The notes under the pieces were generated by a model. The model was given only the letters and a program-made list of their open reading frames with translations. It had not been told where the DNA came from and did no database searches. This document shows, in pieces, positions 47,784 to 56,044 of a DNA stretch of 64,000 nt. Positions within the stretch are counted from its first letter, which is position 1; every line of letters begins with the position of its first letter. Both the position numbers and the translations under genes were made by a program. This stretch comes from Scleromatobacter humisilvae. Lineage in GTDB: Bacteria > Pseudomonadota > Gammaproteobacteria > Burkholderiales > Burkholderiaceae_C. The stretch is from the NCBI RefSeq assembly GCF_023231945.1, contig NZ_JAJLJH010000001.1, positions 1 to 64,000 of the forward strand, read 5' to 3'.

Positions 47784-48719
47784 ATGAGCGGCGATGGCGC
47801 CGCTCAGGGCGCCGCGCCGGAGGCCGTTCCCGCCGCCGTGACGGCGCAGGACGCGGCCGCGATCGCGCACACCGCGGGCGTCGACGAGCGCCACGCCGCC
47901 TTCCGCAACGCCCCCGACGGCGCGCCGCCGATCGACGGCGTCGCGCTTGCCCGCCTGTACGGCGAGCCGCTGTTCCGGATGCCGACGGATCTCTACATCC
48001 CGCCGGACGCGCTGGAGGTCTTCCTCGAGACCTTCGAAGGCCCGCTGGACTTGCTGCTGTACCTGATCCGGCGCCAGAACTTCAACATCTTCGACATCCC
48101 GCTGGCGCAGGTCACGCGCCAGTACCTCGACTACGTCGACCAGATCCGCCAGCACAACCTCGAGCTCGCCAGCGAGTACCTGCTGATGGCGGCGATGCTG
48201 ATCGAGATCAAGTCGCGCATGCTGCTGCCGCCCAAGCCGACGGCCGACGGCGCCGAGCCGGAAGATCCGCGGGCCGAGCTGGTGCGACGGCTGCTGGAGT
48301 ACGAGCAGATGAAGCTGGCCGCCGCGCAGCTCGACGCGCTGCCGGTCATCGGCCGCGACTTCCTGCGCGCGCAGGTGACGATGGAGCAGTCCAACGTCAC
48401 CGTGTTCCCGGACGTCAGCCTGGCCGACCTGCGCGAGGCCTGGGCCGACATCCTCAAGCGCGCCAAGCTGAACCAGCACCACCACATCTCGCGCGAGCAG
48501 CTGTCGGTGCGCGAGTACATGACCAAGATGCTGCGCCGCCTGCAGGGCGTGCGCTACGTCGAGTTCCAGGAGCTGTTCGAGACCGCGACCAGCCCCACCG
48601 TGATGGTGGTGACCTTCATCGCGATGCTGGAGCTGTCGCGCGAGCGCCTGCTCGAGGTGACGCAGGCCGAGGCCTTCGCGCCGATCTACGTCCGGTTGGC
48701 GTACACGCCGCTGCAATGA
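47784..48719 (+). CDS. scpA: Segregation and condensation protein A (kleisin)
   Basis: The 311-residue protein is the kleisin subunit of the Smc-ScpA-ScpB condensin that compacts the chromosome. It has the family core FLETFEGPLDLLLYLIRRQNFNIFDIPLAQVTRQYL and EYLLMAAMLIEIKSRMLLP (residues about 80-155) and the C-terminal winged helix (VTFIAMLELSRERLLEVTQ). About 60 N-terminal residues are disordered. ATG 47784 has GAGG at a normal distance; GTG 47766 is an alternative. The stop overlaps the next gene (ATGA). No scpB or smc is nearby. Confidence 0.95.
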   Translation: MSGDGAAQGAAPEAVPAAVTAQDAAAIAHTAGVDERHAAFRNAPDGAPPIDGVALARLYGEPLFRMPTDLYIPPDALEVFLETFEGPLDLLLYLIRRQNFNIFDIPLAQVTRQYLDYVDQIRQHNLELASEYLLMAAMLIEIKSRMLLPPKPTADGAEPEDPRAELVRRLLEYEQMKLAAAQLDALPVIGRDFLRAQVTMEQSNVTVFPDVSLADLREAWADILKRAKLNQHHHISREQLSVREYMTKMLRRLQGVRYVEFQELFETATSPTVMVVTFIAMLELSRERLLEVTQAEAFAPIYVRLAYTPLQ

Positions 48720-49243
48720 CCTCGCCGCGCCCGCCGCTTCGACTCGTCGGCCGCGATGGCGAGGACGACGCCGACTTCGAGCCCGTCGAGCGCGAGCCGC
48801 ACGACCTGCATCCGCCCTACCTCGAGCCCGGCGCCGTCGACGACGGGGAACCCGCCTCCGAGGAGGACGCGCCGCGCACCGCGCTGTCGCCGCGCTTCGT
48901 CGTCGCCGCGCTGGTCGTGTTCCAGCTGCTCGCGGCGTCCAGCTATCTCGGCAAGTACATCGCGCTGACGCAGGGCGACGACCAGTTCCGGTTCGCCGCG
49001 GCGATGTCGCTGCCGGCCAGCCTGTGCCTCTACCTCGGCGCGATCCTGCTGGCGCTGCGGCCCGGCCGGGGCCGCGTGCTGTTCATCGTCGCCGCCGCGG
49101 GCTTCGGGCTGTCGCTGCCGGCCTGGGGCGTCGGCTACGGCTGGAGCTGGCCGATCGCCTTCGGCGCCATCCTCGCGCTCGCCGGCGCGTGGTTCGCGCG
49201 CGCCGAGGTGCGGCCGGACGACGCGTCCGCCGCGCAACCCTGA
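48716..49243 (+). CDS. Small membrane protein of unknown function
   Basis: The 175-residue protein has a Glu/Asp/Pro-rich cytoplasmic start (about 1-58) and then four membrane helices. It is unlike families I know. Its ATG overlaps the scpA stop by four bases (ATGA), so it is probably translated with ScpA; that may reflect economy of spacing rather than shared function. The lipoprotein gene follows 29 bp later. Confidence 0.75.
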   Translation: MTSPRPPLRLVGRDGEDDADFEPVEREPHDLHPPYLEPGAVDDGEPASEEDAPRTALSPRFVVAALVVFQLLAASSYLGKYIALTQGDDQFRFAAAMSLPASLCLYLGAILLALRPGRGRVLFIVAAAGFGLSLPAWGVGYGWSWPIAFGAILALAGAWFARAEVRPDDASAAQP

Positions 49244-49272
49244 TTTCCTCTTCGCCCACAAGGACCCGTTCC

Positions 49273-49788
49273 ATGCGTCTCGCCGCCCTGACGATCCCCC
49301 CGCTGATCCTGGCGCTCGCCGCTTGCCAGAGCACGCCCGACCTCGCGACGCTGCCGCACGCGACGCTGGCCGGCACGCACGTCGACGTCGACAGCGACCG
49401 CGTCGACACGTTCCAGGTCGTCTCCATCGATGGCCGCAACGTGCTGCCGATCACCGACCAGCCGGTCAAGCTGATCGGCCACGACACCACGCAGCTGCTG
49501 CCGGCGGGCCTGCCGGTCCACGTCGAGATCGAGGGCTACGCGGCCTACTACAGCACGCTGCACCGCCTGGCCTGGGATCCGATGCGCGCCAAGGGCATCG
49601 TCGAGTTCGTGCCGGCGGCCGGCGCGACGTATTCGCTGCATGGCGTGGTCAACGCCGAGGCCTCGTCGGTCTGGATCGAGGACAACGCCACGCACGAGGC
49701 CGTCGGCCGCAAGCTCGTCGTCCCCGGACGGGGCGCGGCGGGCGCGGCCAGCGGCGTCGAGCCGACGCTGCGCTCAGGAGGCGCGTAA
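49273..49788 (+). CDS. Putative lipoprotein of unknown function
   Basis: The 171-residue protein has a signal peptide with lipobox LALAACQ (Cys18), so it should be lipid-modified. The mature part is beta-rich with LAWDPMRAKGIVEFVPAAGATYSLHG. The family is unknown to me. It lies 29 bp after the membrane-protein gene and overlaps the end of the convergent beta-lactamase gene by 15 bp. Confidence 0.75.
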   Translation: MRLAALTIPPLILALAACQSTPDLATLPHATLAGTHVDVDSDRVDTFQVVSIDGRNVLPITDQPVKLIGHDTTQLLPAGLPVHVEIEGYAAYYSTLHRLAWDPMRAKGIVEFVPAAGATYSLHGVVNAEASSVWIEDNATHEAVGRKLVVPGRGAAGAASGVEPTLRSGGA

Positions 49789-50682
49789 GGCCGCGGTGCC
49801 GCCCGTCACGCTGCGCGCCACGCCGGCGAGGGCCGCCTCGCGATCGTCGGCCGGCGCCTTGCAGTCGGTGAGGTAGCTCACGACCACCAGCGGGGCGCGC
49901 CGCGGTGGCCACAGCACGCCGATGTCGTTGGTGCTGCCGAGATCGCCGGTGCCGGTCTTGTCTGCCACGCGCCAGTCGGACGGCACGCCCGCCCGCAGGC
50001 GGCGCCCGCCGGTGGTGTTGGCCGTCATCCAGCGCACGAGCTGCGCGCGGCCGGCCTCCGACAGCGCATCGCCCAGCAGCACCTTGCGCAGCGTCTGCGC
50101 CGTCGCGCGCGGCGTCGAGGTGTCGCGCGGATCGCCCGGGATCGCGGTGTTGAGCGACGGCTCGTTGCGGTCCAGGCGCGTCGTGGCGTCGCCGATGCGG
50201 CGCGCAAAGGCGGTCACGCCCGCCGGGCCGCCCGCGCTGGCCAGCAGCAGGTTGGCGGCGGTGTTGTCGCTCACGGTGATCGCCGCGTCGCACAGCTCGG
50301 CCACCGTCATGCCGGCGCCGCCGACGTGCCTGCTCGCGACGGGCGCGTACTTCAGCAGGTCGGCGCGCGTGACGACGATGCGGCGATCCAGCCGCTCCTG
50401 GCCGGCGTCGACGCGCGAGAGAACCAGCGCAGCGGCGAGGAACTTGAAGGTGCTGCACATCGGGAAGCGCTCGTCGAGGCGGTGTCCGGCGAGCTCGCCG
50501 GTGGCGGTGTCCAGCACGGCGACACCCAGCCGTCCGCCCACCGAGGCCTCGATCTCGTCCCAGCGCCGCGTCGCCTCCGGCCCCAGTTTTTCATGGGCTG
50601 GCTTGTCGTAGCCCAGCGCCCGCGCCACGGGCCATGCGCCGGCCAACGCCAGCGCCGCCCGTCCGAAATGCCTTCTGTCCAT
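49774..50682 (-). CDS. Class A beta-lactamase
   Basis: The 302-residue protein has a Tat-like signal (RRHFGRAALALAGAWPVARA) and the full class A motif set: STFK (Ser77 nucleophile, Lys80), SDN (138-140), EPSLN with the general base Glu174, and KTG (242-244). Cys76 precedes the serine as in carbapenemases, but the matching Cys after KTG is a Gly, so that disulphide is absent. It should hydrolyse penicillins in the periplasm; spectrum cannot be told from sequence. It diverges from an AmpR-type regulator gene. Confidence 0.95.
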   Translation of the reverse strand: MDRRHFGRAALALAGAWPVARALGYDKPAHEKLGPEATRRWDEIEASVGGRLGVAVLDTATGELAGHRLDERFPMCSTFKFLAAALVLSRVDAGQERLDRRIVVTRADLLKYAPVASRHVGGAGMTVAELCDAAITVSDNTAANLLLASAGGPAGVTAFARRIGDATTRLDRNEPSLNTAIPGDPRDTSTPRATAQTLRKVLLGDALSEAGRAQLVRWMTANTTGGRRLRAGVPSDWRVADKTGTGDLGSTNDIGVLWPPRRAPLVVVSYLTDCKAPADDREAALAGVARSVTGGTAALRAS

Positions 50683-50700
50683 CTGCTTTTCCTCGCGTGA

Positions 50701-50746
50701 TTGATTCGACAGGCCGCACGATAGCCAGCCGTGCGATGTCGATCAA
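50701..50746. promoter_or_regulatory. Inverted-repeat operator between beta-lactamase and its regulator
   Basis: TCGACA (50706-50711) and TGTCGA (50737-50742) enclose a second pair, CGCACG (50715-50720) and CGTGCG (50730-50735). The outer arms extend to TTGAT and ATCAA with one extra base on the left. The whole spans 46 bp, lies 18 bp from the beta-lactamase ATG and 39 bp from the regulator ATG, and fits a site for the LysR-family regulator. Confidence 0.7.
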
Positions 50747-50785
50747 ACGATGATTTTCGGGACGAGACCCCAGATAATCTGGGCC

Positions 50786-51682
50786 ATGCAACTCCCATTG
50801 AACGCGATGCGCGCCTTCGAGGCGGCGGCCCGGCACCTGAGCTTCACGCGCGCCGCGCTGGAGCTGCACGTCACGCAGAACGCCGTCAGCGCGCAGGTCA
50901 AGAACCTGGAAGCGCGCCTGGGCACGCCGCTGTTCCGGCGCCTGCCGCGCGGGCTGGCGCTCACCGACGAAGGCCAGGCACTGCTGCCGCTGCTGAGCGA
51001 CAGCTTCGAACGCATGCACGCGGTGCTGGAGCAGTTCGAGGGCGGGCTGCACCGGCAGGTCGTCACCGTGGCCGTGGTGGGCACGTTCGCGGTCGGCTGG
51101 CTGCTGCCCCGGCTCCCGGCGTTCCAGCGCGCGCATCCGGCCATCGCGCTGCGCCTGCTGACCAACAACAACCGCGTCGACCTGGCGGCCGAAGGCCTGG
51201 ACTGGGCGATCCGCTTCGGCGACGGCGCCTGGCACGGCACCGAGGCCCAGGCGCTGATCGCGCCGCCGCTGTCGCCGGTCTGCGCGCCCGCGATCGCGCG
51301 CCGCCTGCGCGCGCCCGCCGACCTCGCGCGCGAGACGCTGCTTCGCTCGTACCGCGCCGACGAATGGACGCGCTGGTTCGCCGCGGCCCGCGTGGCGCCG
51401 CCGCTGCTGCACGGCACGATCTTCGACTCGTCGATCACGATGGCCGAGGCCGCGGCGCAGGGCGCGGGCGTGGCGCTGCTGCCGCCCGCGCTGTTCGGCG
51501 AGGCGCTGCGCAGCGAGCGCCTGGTGCAGCCGTTCGACATCGGCGTGACGCTGGGCAGCTACTGGCTCACGCGCCTGAAGTCACGGCCCGAGACCGACGC
51601 GATGCGCACGTTCGCGGACTGGCTGCAGGCCTGCATCCGCGTCGACGCGAATACGCCTAGCGCGAGTGCGCGCGACGCGTGA
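50786..51682 (+). CDS. AmpR-like LysR-family regulator
   Basis: The 298-residue protein has the AmpR-type N-terminus (LPLNAMRAFEAAARHLSFTRAALELHVTQNAVSAQVKNLEARLG, in segments) and an effector-binding domain in which AmpR proteins sense muropeptides. It probably controls the divergent beta-lactamase gene. Start ATG 50786 is where AmpR-like sequence begins. Its final 26 bp overlap the end of the convergent membrane-protein gene. Confidence 0.9.
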   Translation: MQLPLNAMRAFEAAARHLSFTRAALELHVTQNAVSAQVKNLEARLGTPLFRRLPRGLALTDEGQALLPLLSDSFERMHAVLEQFEGGLHRQVVTVAVVGTFAVGWLLPRLPAFQRAHPAIALRLLTNNNRVDLAAEGLDWAIRFGDGAWHGTEAQALIAPPLSPVCAPAIARRLRAPADLARETLLRSYRADEWTRWFAAARVAPPLLHGTIFDSSITMAEAAAQGAGVALLPPALFGEALRSERLVQPFDIGVTLGSYWLTRLKSRPETDAMRTFADWLQACIRVDANTPSASARDA

Positions 51683-52121
51683 CCAGCGAGATCGACAGGC
51701 CCACGAGCATGTGCGCCAGCAGCCCGGTGGCCGTCGTGAGCAACGGGAAGCGCATCGGATACGGATAGGCCGACAGCGGCAGCACGATGAAGTTCATCAC
51801 GCCGTAGATCGCCACGCCGTAGGCCAGCCCCGCGGTGACCGGCTCGTCGCGCAGCCACGCCCAGCGGCGCGCGACGCCGAAGAACAGCGCCGCGGCGACG
51901 ATCACGATGCCGTAGTGCAGCGCAAGGCCCAGCGCGGCCGCCGGCCAGCCGCCGTCGTAGGCGGACTTGCCCAGCAGCCCGCTGGCCACCGTCTGCAGGA
52001 TGCGTTCGGCGGAGACGCCCTTCCAGCCGTAGTACAGGATCGCGTAGACGATGTCGCAGGTCGCGCCCACGGCGCCTGCCAGGACGACCAGGCGCGCCGC
52101 GCGCGCGGGCGCGGGCGTCAC
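51657..52121 (-). CDS. Small membrane protein, four helices
   Basis: The 154-residue protein has four predicted membrane helices and no recognised family. It starts with GTG at 52121, overlapping the stop of the hydrolase gene by four bases (GTGA), and is the last gene of the 57618-51657 operon. It may help locate or support the upstream hydrolase or kinase, but that is inference from coupling only. Confidence 0.75.
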   Translation of the reverse strand: MTPAPARAARLVVLAGAVGATCDIVYAILYYGWKGVSAERILQTVASGLLGKSAYDGGWPAAALGLALHYGIVIVAAALFFGVARRWAWLRDEPVTAGLAYGVAIYGVMNFIVLPLSAYPYPMRFPLLTTATGLLAHMLVGLSISLVTRRAHSR

Positions 52122-54139
52122 GCGGCCTCCCTGGCGGCGACTTCCGGTGCCTTGCCGTGGCGCAGCGCGCTCGCCAGCATCCGCGCGACCTGCGTGCGCG
52201 TCTCCTCGTGCACGAGGTAGTGCGTGTGGAACACCGGCGAGGCGTCGAACTGCGCCGGGCAGCGCTCGGGCGTCGCGCGCAACGCGTCGTTCTCGGCGGC
52301 GCGGCCGCCGAGCGCCGACAGCCGCTGCACCAGGCCGTCGCCCTGCTCCTCGGCGCCCATCACGTCCTCGAACAGCCAGTCCCAGGCCTTCTCGTCGACG
52401 CCCGAACCCGGGCCCCAGTGCGAGCCGACCAGCCACATGCCCTCGGGCAGCTCGGTGGCCGGGCGGCCGCGCATCATGCGCAGCACGCCGGCAGGCTCGA
52501 CGTCGTGGAAGCCGGGCGGCACGTCGTAGGCCAGGCCGCGCTCGAGGTTGACGAGTTCGGCCAGCGTGTCGCGGTTCATCCACGGCGCGCCGAGATGGCG
52601 CAGGCCGCCCACGGCCGCCGCCAGGCCGTGCCAGCGATGGCCGACGCGCTCGAAGACCTGCGTGCCCAGGTGCGGGCTGCCGAGCGTGACGGCCGCGAAG
52701 GTCCAGCCCTGGCCGCCGAAGGCCCTGCGCAGCGCCGGCAGGCCGAAGCGCGCGACGTTGCCGCCGCGCGAGTGGGCGACCAGGACGATGTGCCTGCTCG
52801 CGCCGCGCGGGCTCCCGGCGATGCACTGCTTGCGCACCGCCGCGACGAGATGGGCCACGTTCTGTGCGATACCCAGGAAGGTATCGTGCTCGAAGCGCCA
52901 GGTGGCGCGCTCGTCGAGCGTGGGCAGGCCGGGCCAGACACCCTTCGCGCTCGGCGCGGGCGGCGGCGCGCTGGACAGCGCCGCCGTGTCGTACGCCGCC
53001 GCGGTGGCCGCCAGCGACAGCTCGCGCGCCATCGGGCTCGCGGCGGCGGCCTTGCTGCCGGGCTCGGCGCGGAGGTCGATCGGCCCGGATGTCACCGGCT
53101 GCCCGGCCTCGATGGCCTTGGCGACCGCGCGTGCCTTGGTGTTGAGCGCCGCCTCGTAGCAGCTGCGCGCCGAGCTCAGGCCGCCGTGGATCACGACCAC
53201 CTGTGCCTGCGTGCGTCCTTCCGCGGGCTGCGTGGCCAGGCGGCTGGCCGGCCGCAGCGAGGCGCCCCGCTTCGCGTCGCGCGCCAGCGTGCGCGTGTCG
53301 GCCGGCACGCCCAGTTGCTCGGTCCACCACGCCTCGTCGCCCTTCAGTCGCGCGGCGAAGGTGGGGTCGCGATCGCGTTGCGACGGCGTGCCGATGCGGC
53401 CCAGCAGCTTGTGCCACCACAGCGTCGCCGAGGTCTGCCAGCGCTCGGCGCGCGTCAGCTCGCGCTCGAAGCGCAGCACCGGCACGGCCACCAGCCAGCC
53501 GACGCCCGGGTGCACCTTCAGCACGACGTCGGGGTCGGCCTGGCGATCGGGCATGGGCGTGTCGACGGCGCGCCCGTCCTTGAGCGTCATCAGCCGCAGC
53601 GAAGGGCTGCCCGCGTCGCCGCGCTGTGCGCAGGCGTGACGCGCGGCCGCCTGCGGGTGCACCGCGCCACGCACGCCCCAGTAGGCGCGGGTCTCGATGT
53701 CCAGCGTCACGTGCACGGTGTGATGCAGCCAGGCGCCGGGCAGGTTGCGCGCGACCAGGCCGGCCAGGGCCTCGCGGGTGGCTGCCAGCGGCAGCGTGAT
53801 GCGGTACGGCCTGCGATCGCGCACGGCGAGCGGCCAGGCCCACCACAGCGGCAGGTGGACGTCGAGGCGCCGATGCTCGGAGCGCCGGTCGCTCATCGCC
53901 GCCTCGTCGCCGACGGCCGGCTGCCAGTGGCGCGGATGATCCGTGCCTGGCAGGCCGCCCCAGGCCGCGCTGAGGTCGGCCTCGTGCGCCAGCAGCTGCG
54001 CGATGCGCACGGCCGCGTCCTCCTGGCCGGTGCCCAGCAGGCCGCGGCCCTTCTCGTTGAAGTGGTCGAGCACCGCGCGCGCGGACAGCGGCCCGTCGAT
54101 GCGCATCGCGCGCGGGGTCGAGTCGGGAGCGGTGGTCAT
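52118..54139 (-). CDS. Large serine hydrolase (lipase-like alpha/beta hydrolase)
   Basis: The 673-residue protein has a nucleophile elbow AHSRGG (Ser457) in HIVLVAHSRGGNVARFGLPALR, and an upstream VVIHGGLSSARSCYE that could form the oxyanion region. The C-terminal half resembles PGAP1/DUF7379-type lipases; the first 300 residues are a charged domain I do not recognise. No signal peptide is visible. The substrate may be a lipid or acyl ester. It lies nine bases after the hybrid-kinase gene and overlaps the next gene by GTGA. Confidence 0.85.
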   Translation of the reverse strand: MTTAPDSTPRAMRIDGPLSARAVLDHFNEKGRGLLGTGQEDAAVRIAQLLAHEADLSAAWGGLPGTDHPRHWQPAVGDEAAMSDRRSEHRRLDVHLPLWWAWPLAVRDRRPYRITLPLAATREALAGLVARNLPGAWLHHTVHVTLDIETRAYWGVRGAVHPQAAARHACAQRGDAGSPSLRLMTLKDGRAVDTPMPDRQADPDVVLKVHPGVGWLVAVPVLRFERELTRAERWQTSATLWWHKLLGRIGTPSQRDRDPTFAARLKGDEAWWTEQLGVPADTRTLARDAKRGASLRPASRLATQPAEGRTQAQVVVIHGGLSSARSCYEAALNTKARAVAKAIEAGQPVTSGPIDLRAEPGSKAAAASPMARELSLAATAAAYDTAALSSAPPPAPSAKGVWPGLPTLDERATWRFEHDTFLGIAQNVAHLVAAVRKQCIAGSPRGASRHIVLVAHSRGGNVARFGLPALRRAFGGQGWTFAAVTLGSPHLGTQVFERVGHRWHGLAAAVGGLRHLGAPWMNRDTLAELVNLERGLAYDVPPGFHDVEPAGVLRMMRGRPATELPEGMWLVGSHWGPGSGVDEKAWDWLFEDVMGAEEQGDGLVQRLSALGGRAAENDALRATPERCPAQFDASPVFHTHYLVHEETRTQVARMLASALRHGKAPEVAAREAA

Positions 54140-54148
54140 TCTTCTTCC

Positions 54149-56044
54149 TCAGCGTTGGCCGAGCTTGAACGCGATCATCGCGCGCAGCTTGGTGGGGACG
54201 ACCGGCTTGAGCAGCAGGTGGAAGTCGTGCGCCTGGGCCTCGCCTTCCTGGTTGGACATCAGGCTGCCGGTGACGATCACCGCCGGCAGCGACTTGCCGA
54301 ACGCGCCGCGCATCGCATCGATCACCTCGAGGCCCGTGTGGCCGCTCTCGAGGCGGAAGTCGACGATCAGCAGGTCGGGCCGGATCATCTTCTGCGCCGC
54401 GGCGGCGCCGGCCCACTCGGCGGCGGCCGCGTAGCCGTCGAACGCAACGACGTCCGCGCCCCAGCTCTTGAGCAGCACCTGCAGGCCGCCCAGCACCGAC
54501 GGGTCGTCCTCGACGATCACGATCAGCTTGCGATCCAGCGTCAGCCCCAGCGCCGCGCTGCGCGGCAGCGACGGCTCGGTCGGCTTGGGCCGGTGGCCCA
54601 GCGGGATCTCGATCGAGAACATCGTGCCGCGGCCGGCCACCGAGCGCAGGCGCAGCGGCGCGTCGAGCACGCGCGCGAGGCGTCGCACGATCGCCAGGCC
54701 CAGGCCCAGGCCCTTGCGCTGCGTCGGGTCGAGCGGCGGCGCGTCGTTGGAGACCTGGTAGAACTCCTCGAAGATGCGTTCCTGCTCGTGCGGCCGGATA
54801 CCCAAACCCGTATCCCAGACCTCGAAGCGCAGCTTGTCCCCGCGCTGGCGCGCCGCCACCACGACGCCGCCGTCGTTGGTGTAGCGGATCGCGTTGGACA
54901 GCAGGTTGCGCACGACGCGATCGAGCAGCAGCGGGTCGGCGTAGCCGAAGTGCTTGCCGCCGTGGAAGCGCAGCGCGAGGCCCTTCTCGAACGCGGTCGG
55001 CTCGTAGTGCAGCTTCAGGCGCGCGAACATCGCCTCGCAGCTGAAATTCTCCGGATGCGCCTCGACGCCGCCGGTGTCGATCTTGGTGATGTCCAGCAGC
55101 TCGGAGAACAGCCCCTCGAGCGCGTCGACCGAACTGTTGATGCTGTTGACCAGGTGTGCCACCTCCGCGTCGGCGCCCACGCGATGGCGCAGCGCCTCCG
55201 CGAACAGGCCCAGCGCGTGCAGCGGCTGGCGCAGGTCGTGGCTGGCGGCGGCGAAGAACTGCGTCTTGGCGCGGTTGGCCGTCTCGGCCTCCCGGCGCGC
55301 CTGGTCGGCGGCGACCTTCTCGACCTGCAGCTGCGCCAGCAGTTGCAGCCCGCGCTGCTTCAGCGCGACGACGCGCGCGAACGAGCGCTGGTAGCCGCGC
55401 CCGAGCATCACGGTGATGCCGAAGATCAGGAACAGGATGGCGGCGAGCGTCCAGCCGTCGTGGTCGGGCAGCAGCGCGATGCGCAGGATCATCGGCACGA
55501 ACGTCAGCGCGACGAAGGCGATGAAGGCGCCGAACTGCGTGGCCAGCGCCGGCACCGCGGAGATGCAGAAGCTGTAGACGGTCAGCAGCAGCGCGGTGCG
55601 CTCCAGGTTGCCGCCGAACGGATAGAACAGCCACACCGACAGCCCCCACATCGCGCCGGTGGCCAGCACGCCGGTGAGGTAGCGGTTGCGCCAGCTGCGC
55701 AGCAGCGCCGACGATCCGCGCCAGCGCCGCAGGTAGGTGACGGTGAGCACGGCGCGCAGCACCAGCGCGGCGGCGAACAGGATCGCCCACACGGTCATCG
55801 TGAGCAGCGGCACCGCCTGGTGGTAGAGCGCGACGATCACGCCCGCGCCCACGGTGTTGCCGACCAGGCCGGTGCGCGCAAACGCATGCAGGTTGTCGAC
55901 CTGGTCGATCAGCGGGTCGATCTGGCCGACGACCAGCTCGGCGTCGTCGCCGGCGGCCGTCGCGGAGGGCATCGGCGCGCGCGGCTCGAACAGCGCGTCG
56001 TTGGGCAGCGTCAGGATGGACGAGGGCGAATCTTCGCGCTTCAT
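54149..56044 (-). CDS. Membrane-bound hybrid histidine kinase/response regulator
   Basis: The 631-residue protein has five or six membrane helices (about 60-215), a coiled-coil linker, the kinase H box AAASHDLRQPLHALGLFAE (His269), N box LLSNAIRYTNDGG, G box GLGLGLAIVRRLA, and a C-terminal receiver with the acceptor Asp in LLIVDFRLESG (about 555). Such hybrids often pass phosphate to NarL-type regulators, as at 57859-58560. Its ATG overlaps the radical SAM stop (ATGA). The signal is unknown. Confidence 0.93.
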   Translation of the reverse strand: MKREDSPSSILTLPNDALFEPRAPMPSATAAGDDAELVVGQIDPLIDQVDNLHAFARTGLVGNTVGAGVIVALYHQAVPLLTMTVWAILFAAALVLRAVLTVTYLRRWRGSSALLRSWRNRYLTGVLATGAMWGLSVWLFYPFGGNLERTALLLTVYSFCISAVPALATQFGAFIAFVALTFVPMILRIALLPDHDGWTLAAILFLIFGITVMLGRGYQRSFARVVALKQRGLQLLAQLQVEKVAADQARREAETANRAKTQFFAAASHDLRQPLHALGLFAEALRHRVGADAEVAHLVNSINSSVDALEGLFSELLDITKIDTGGVEAHPENFSCEAMFARLKLHYEPTAFEKGLALRFHGGKHFGYADPLLLDRVVRNLLSNAIRYTNDGGVVVAARQRGDKLRFEVWDTGLGIRPHEQERIFEEFYQVSNDAPPLDPTQRKGLGLGLAIVRRLARVLDAPLRLRSVAGRGTMFSIEIPLGHRPKPTEPSLPRSAALGLTLDRKLIVIVEDDPSVLGGLQVLLKSWGADVVAFDGYAAAAEWAGAAAAQKMIRPDLLIVDFRLESGHTGLEVIDAMRGAFGKSLPAVIVTGSLMSNQEGEAQAHDFHLLLKPVVPTKLRAMIAFKLGQR

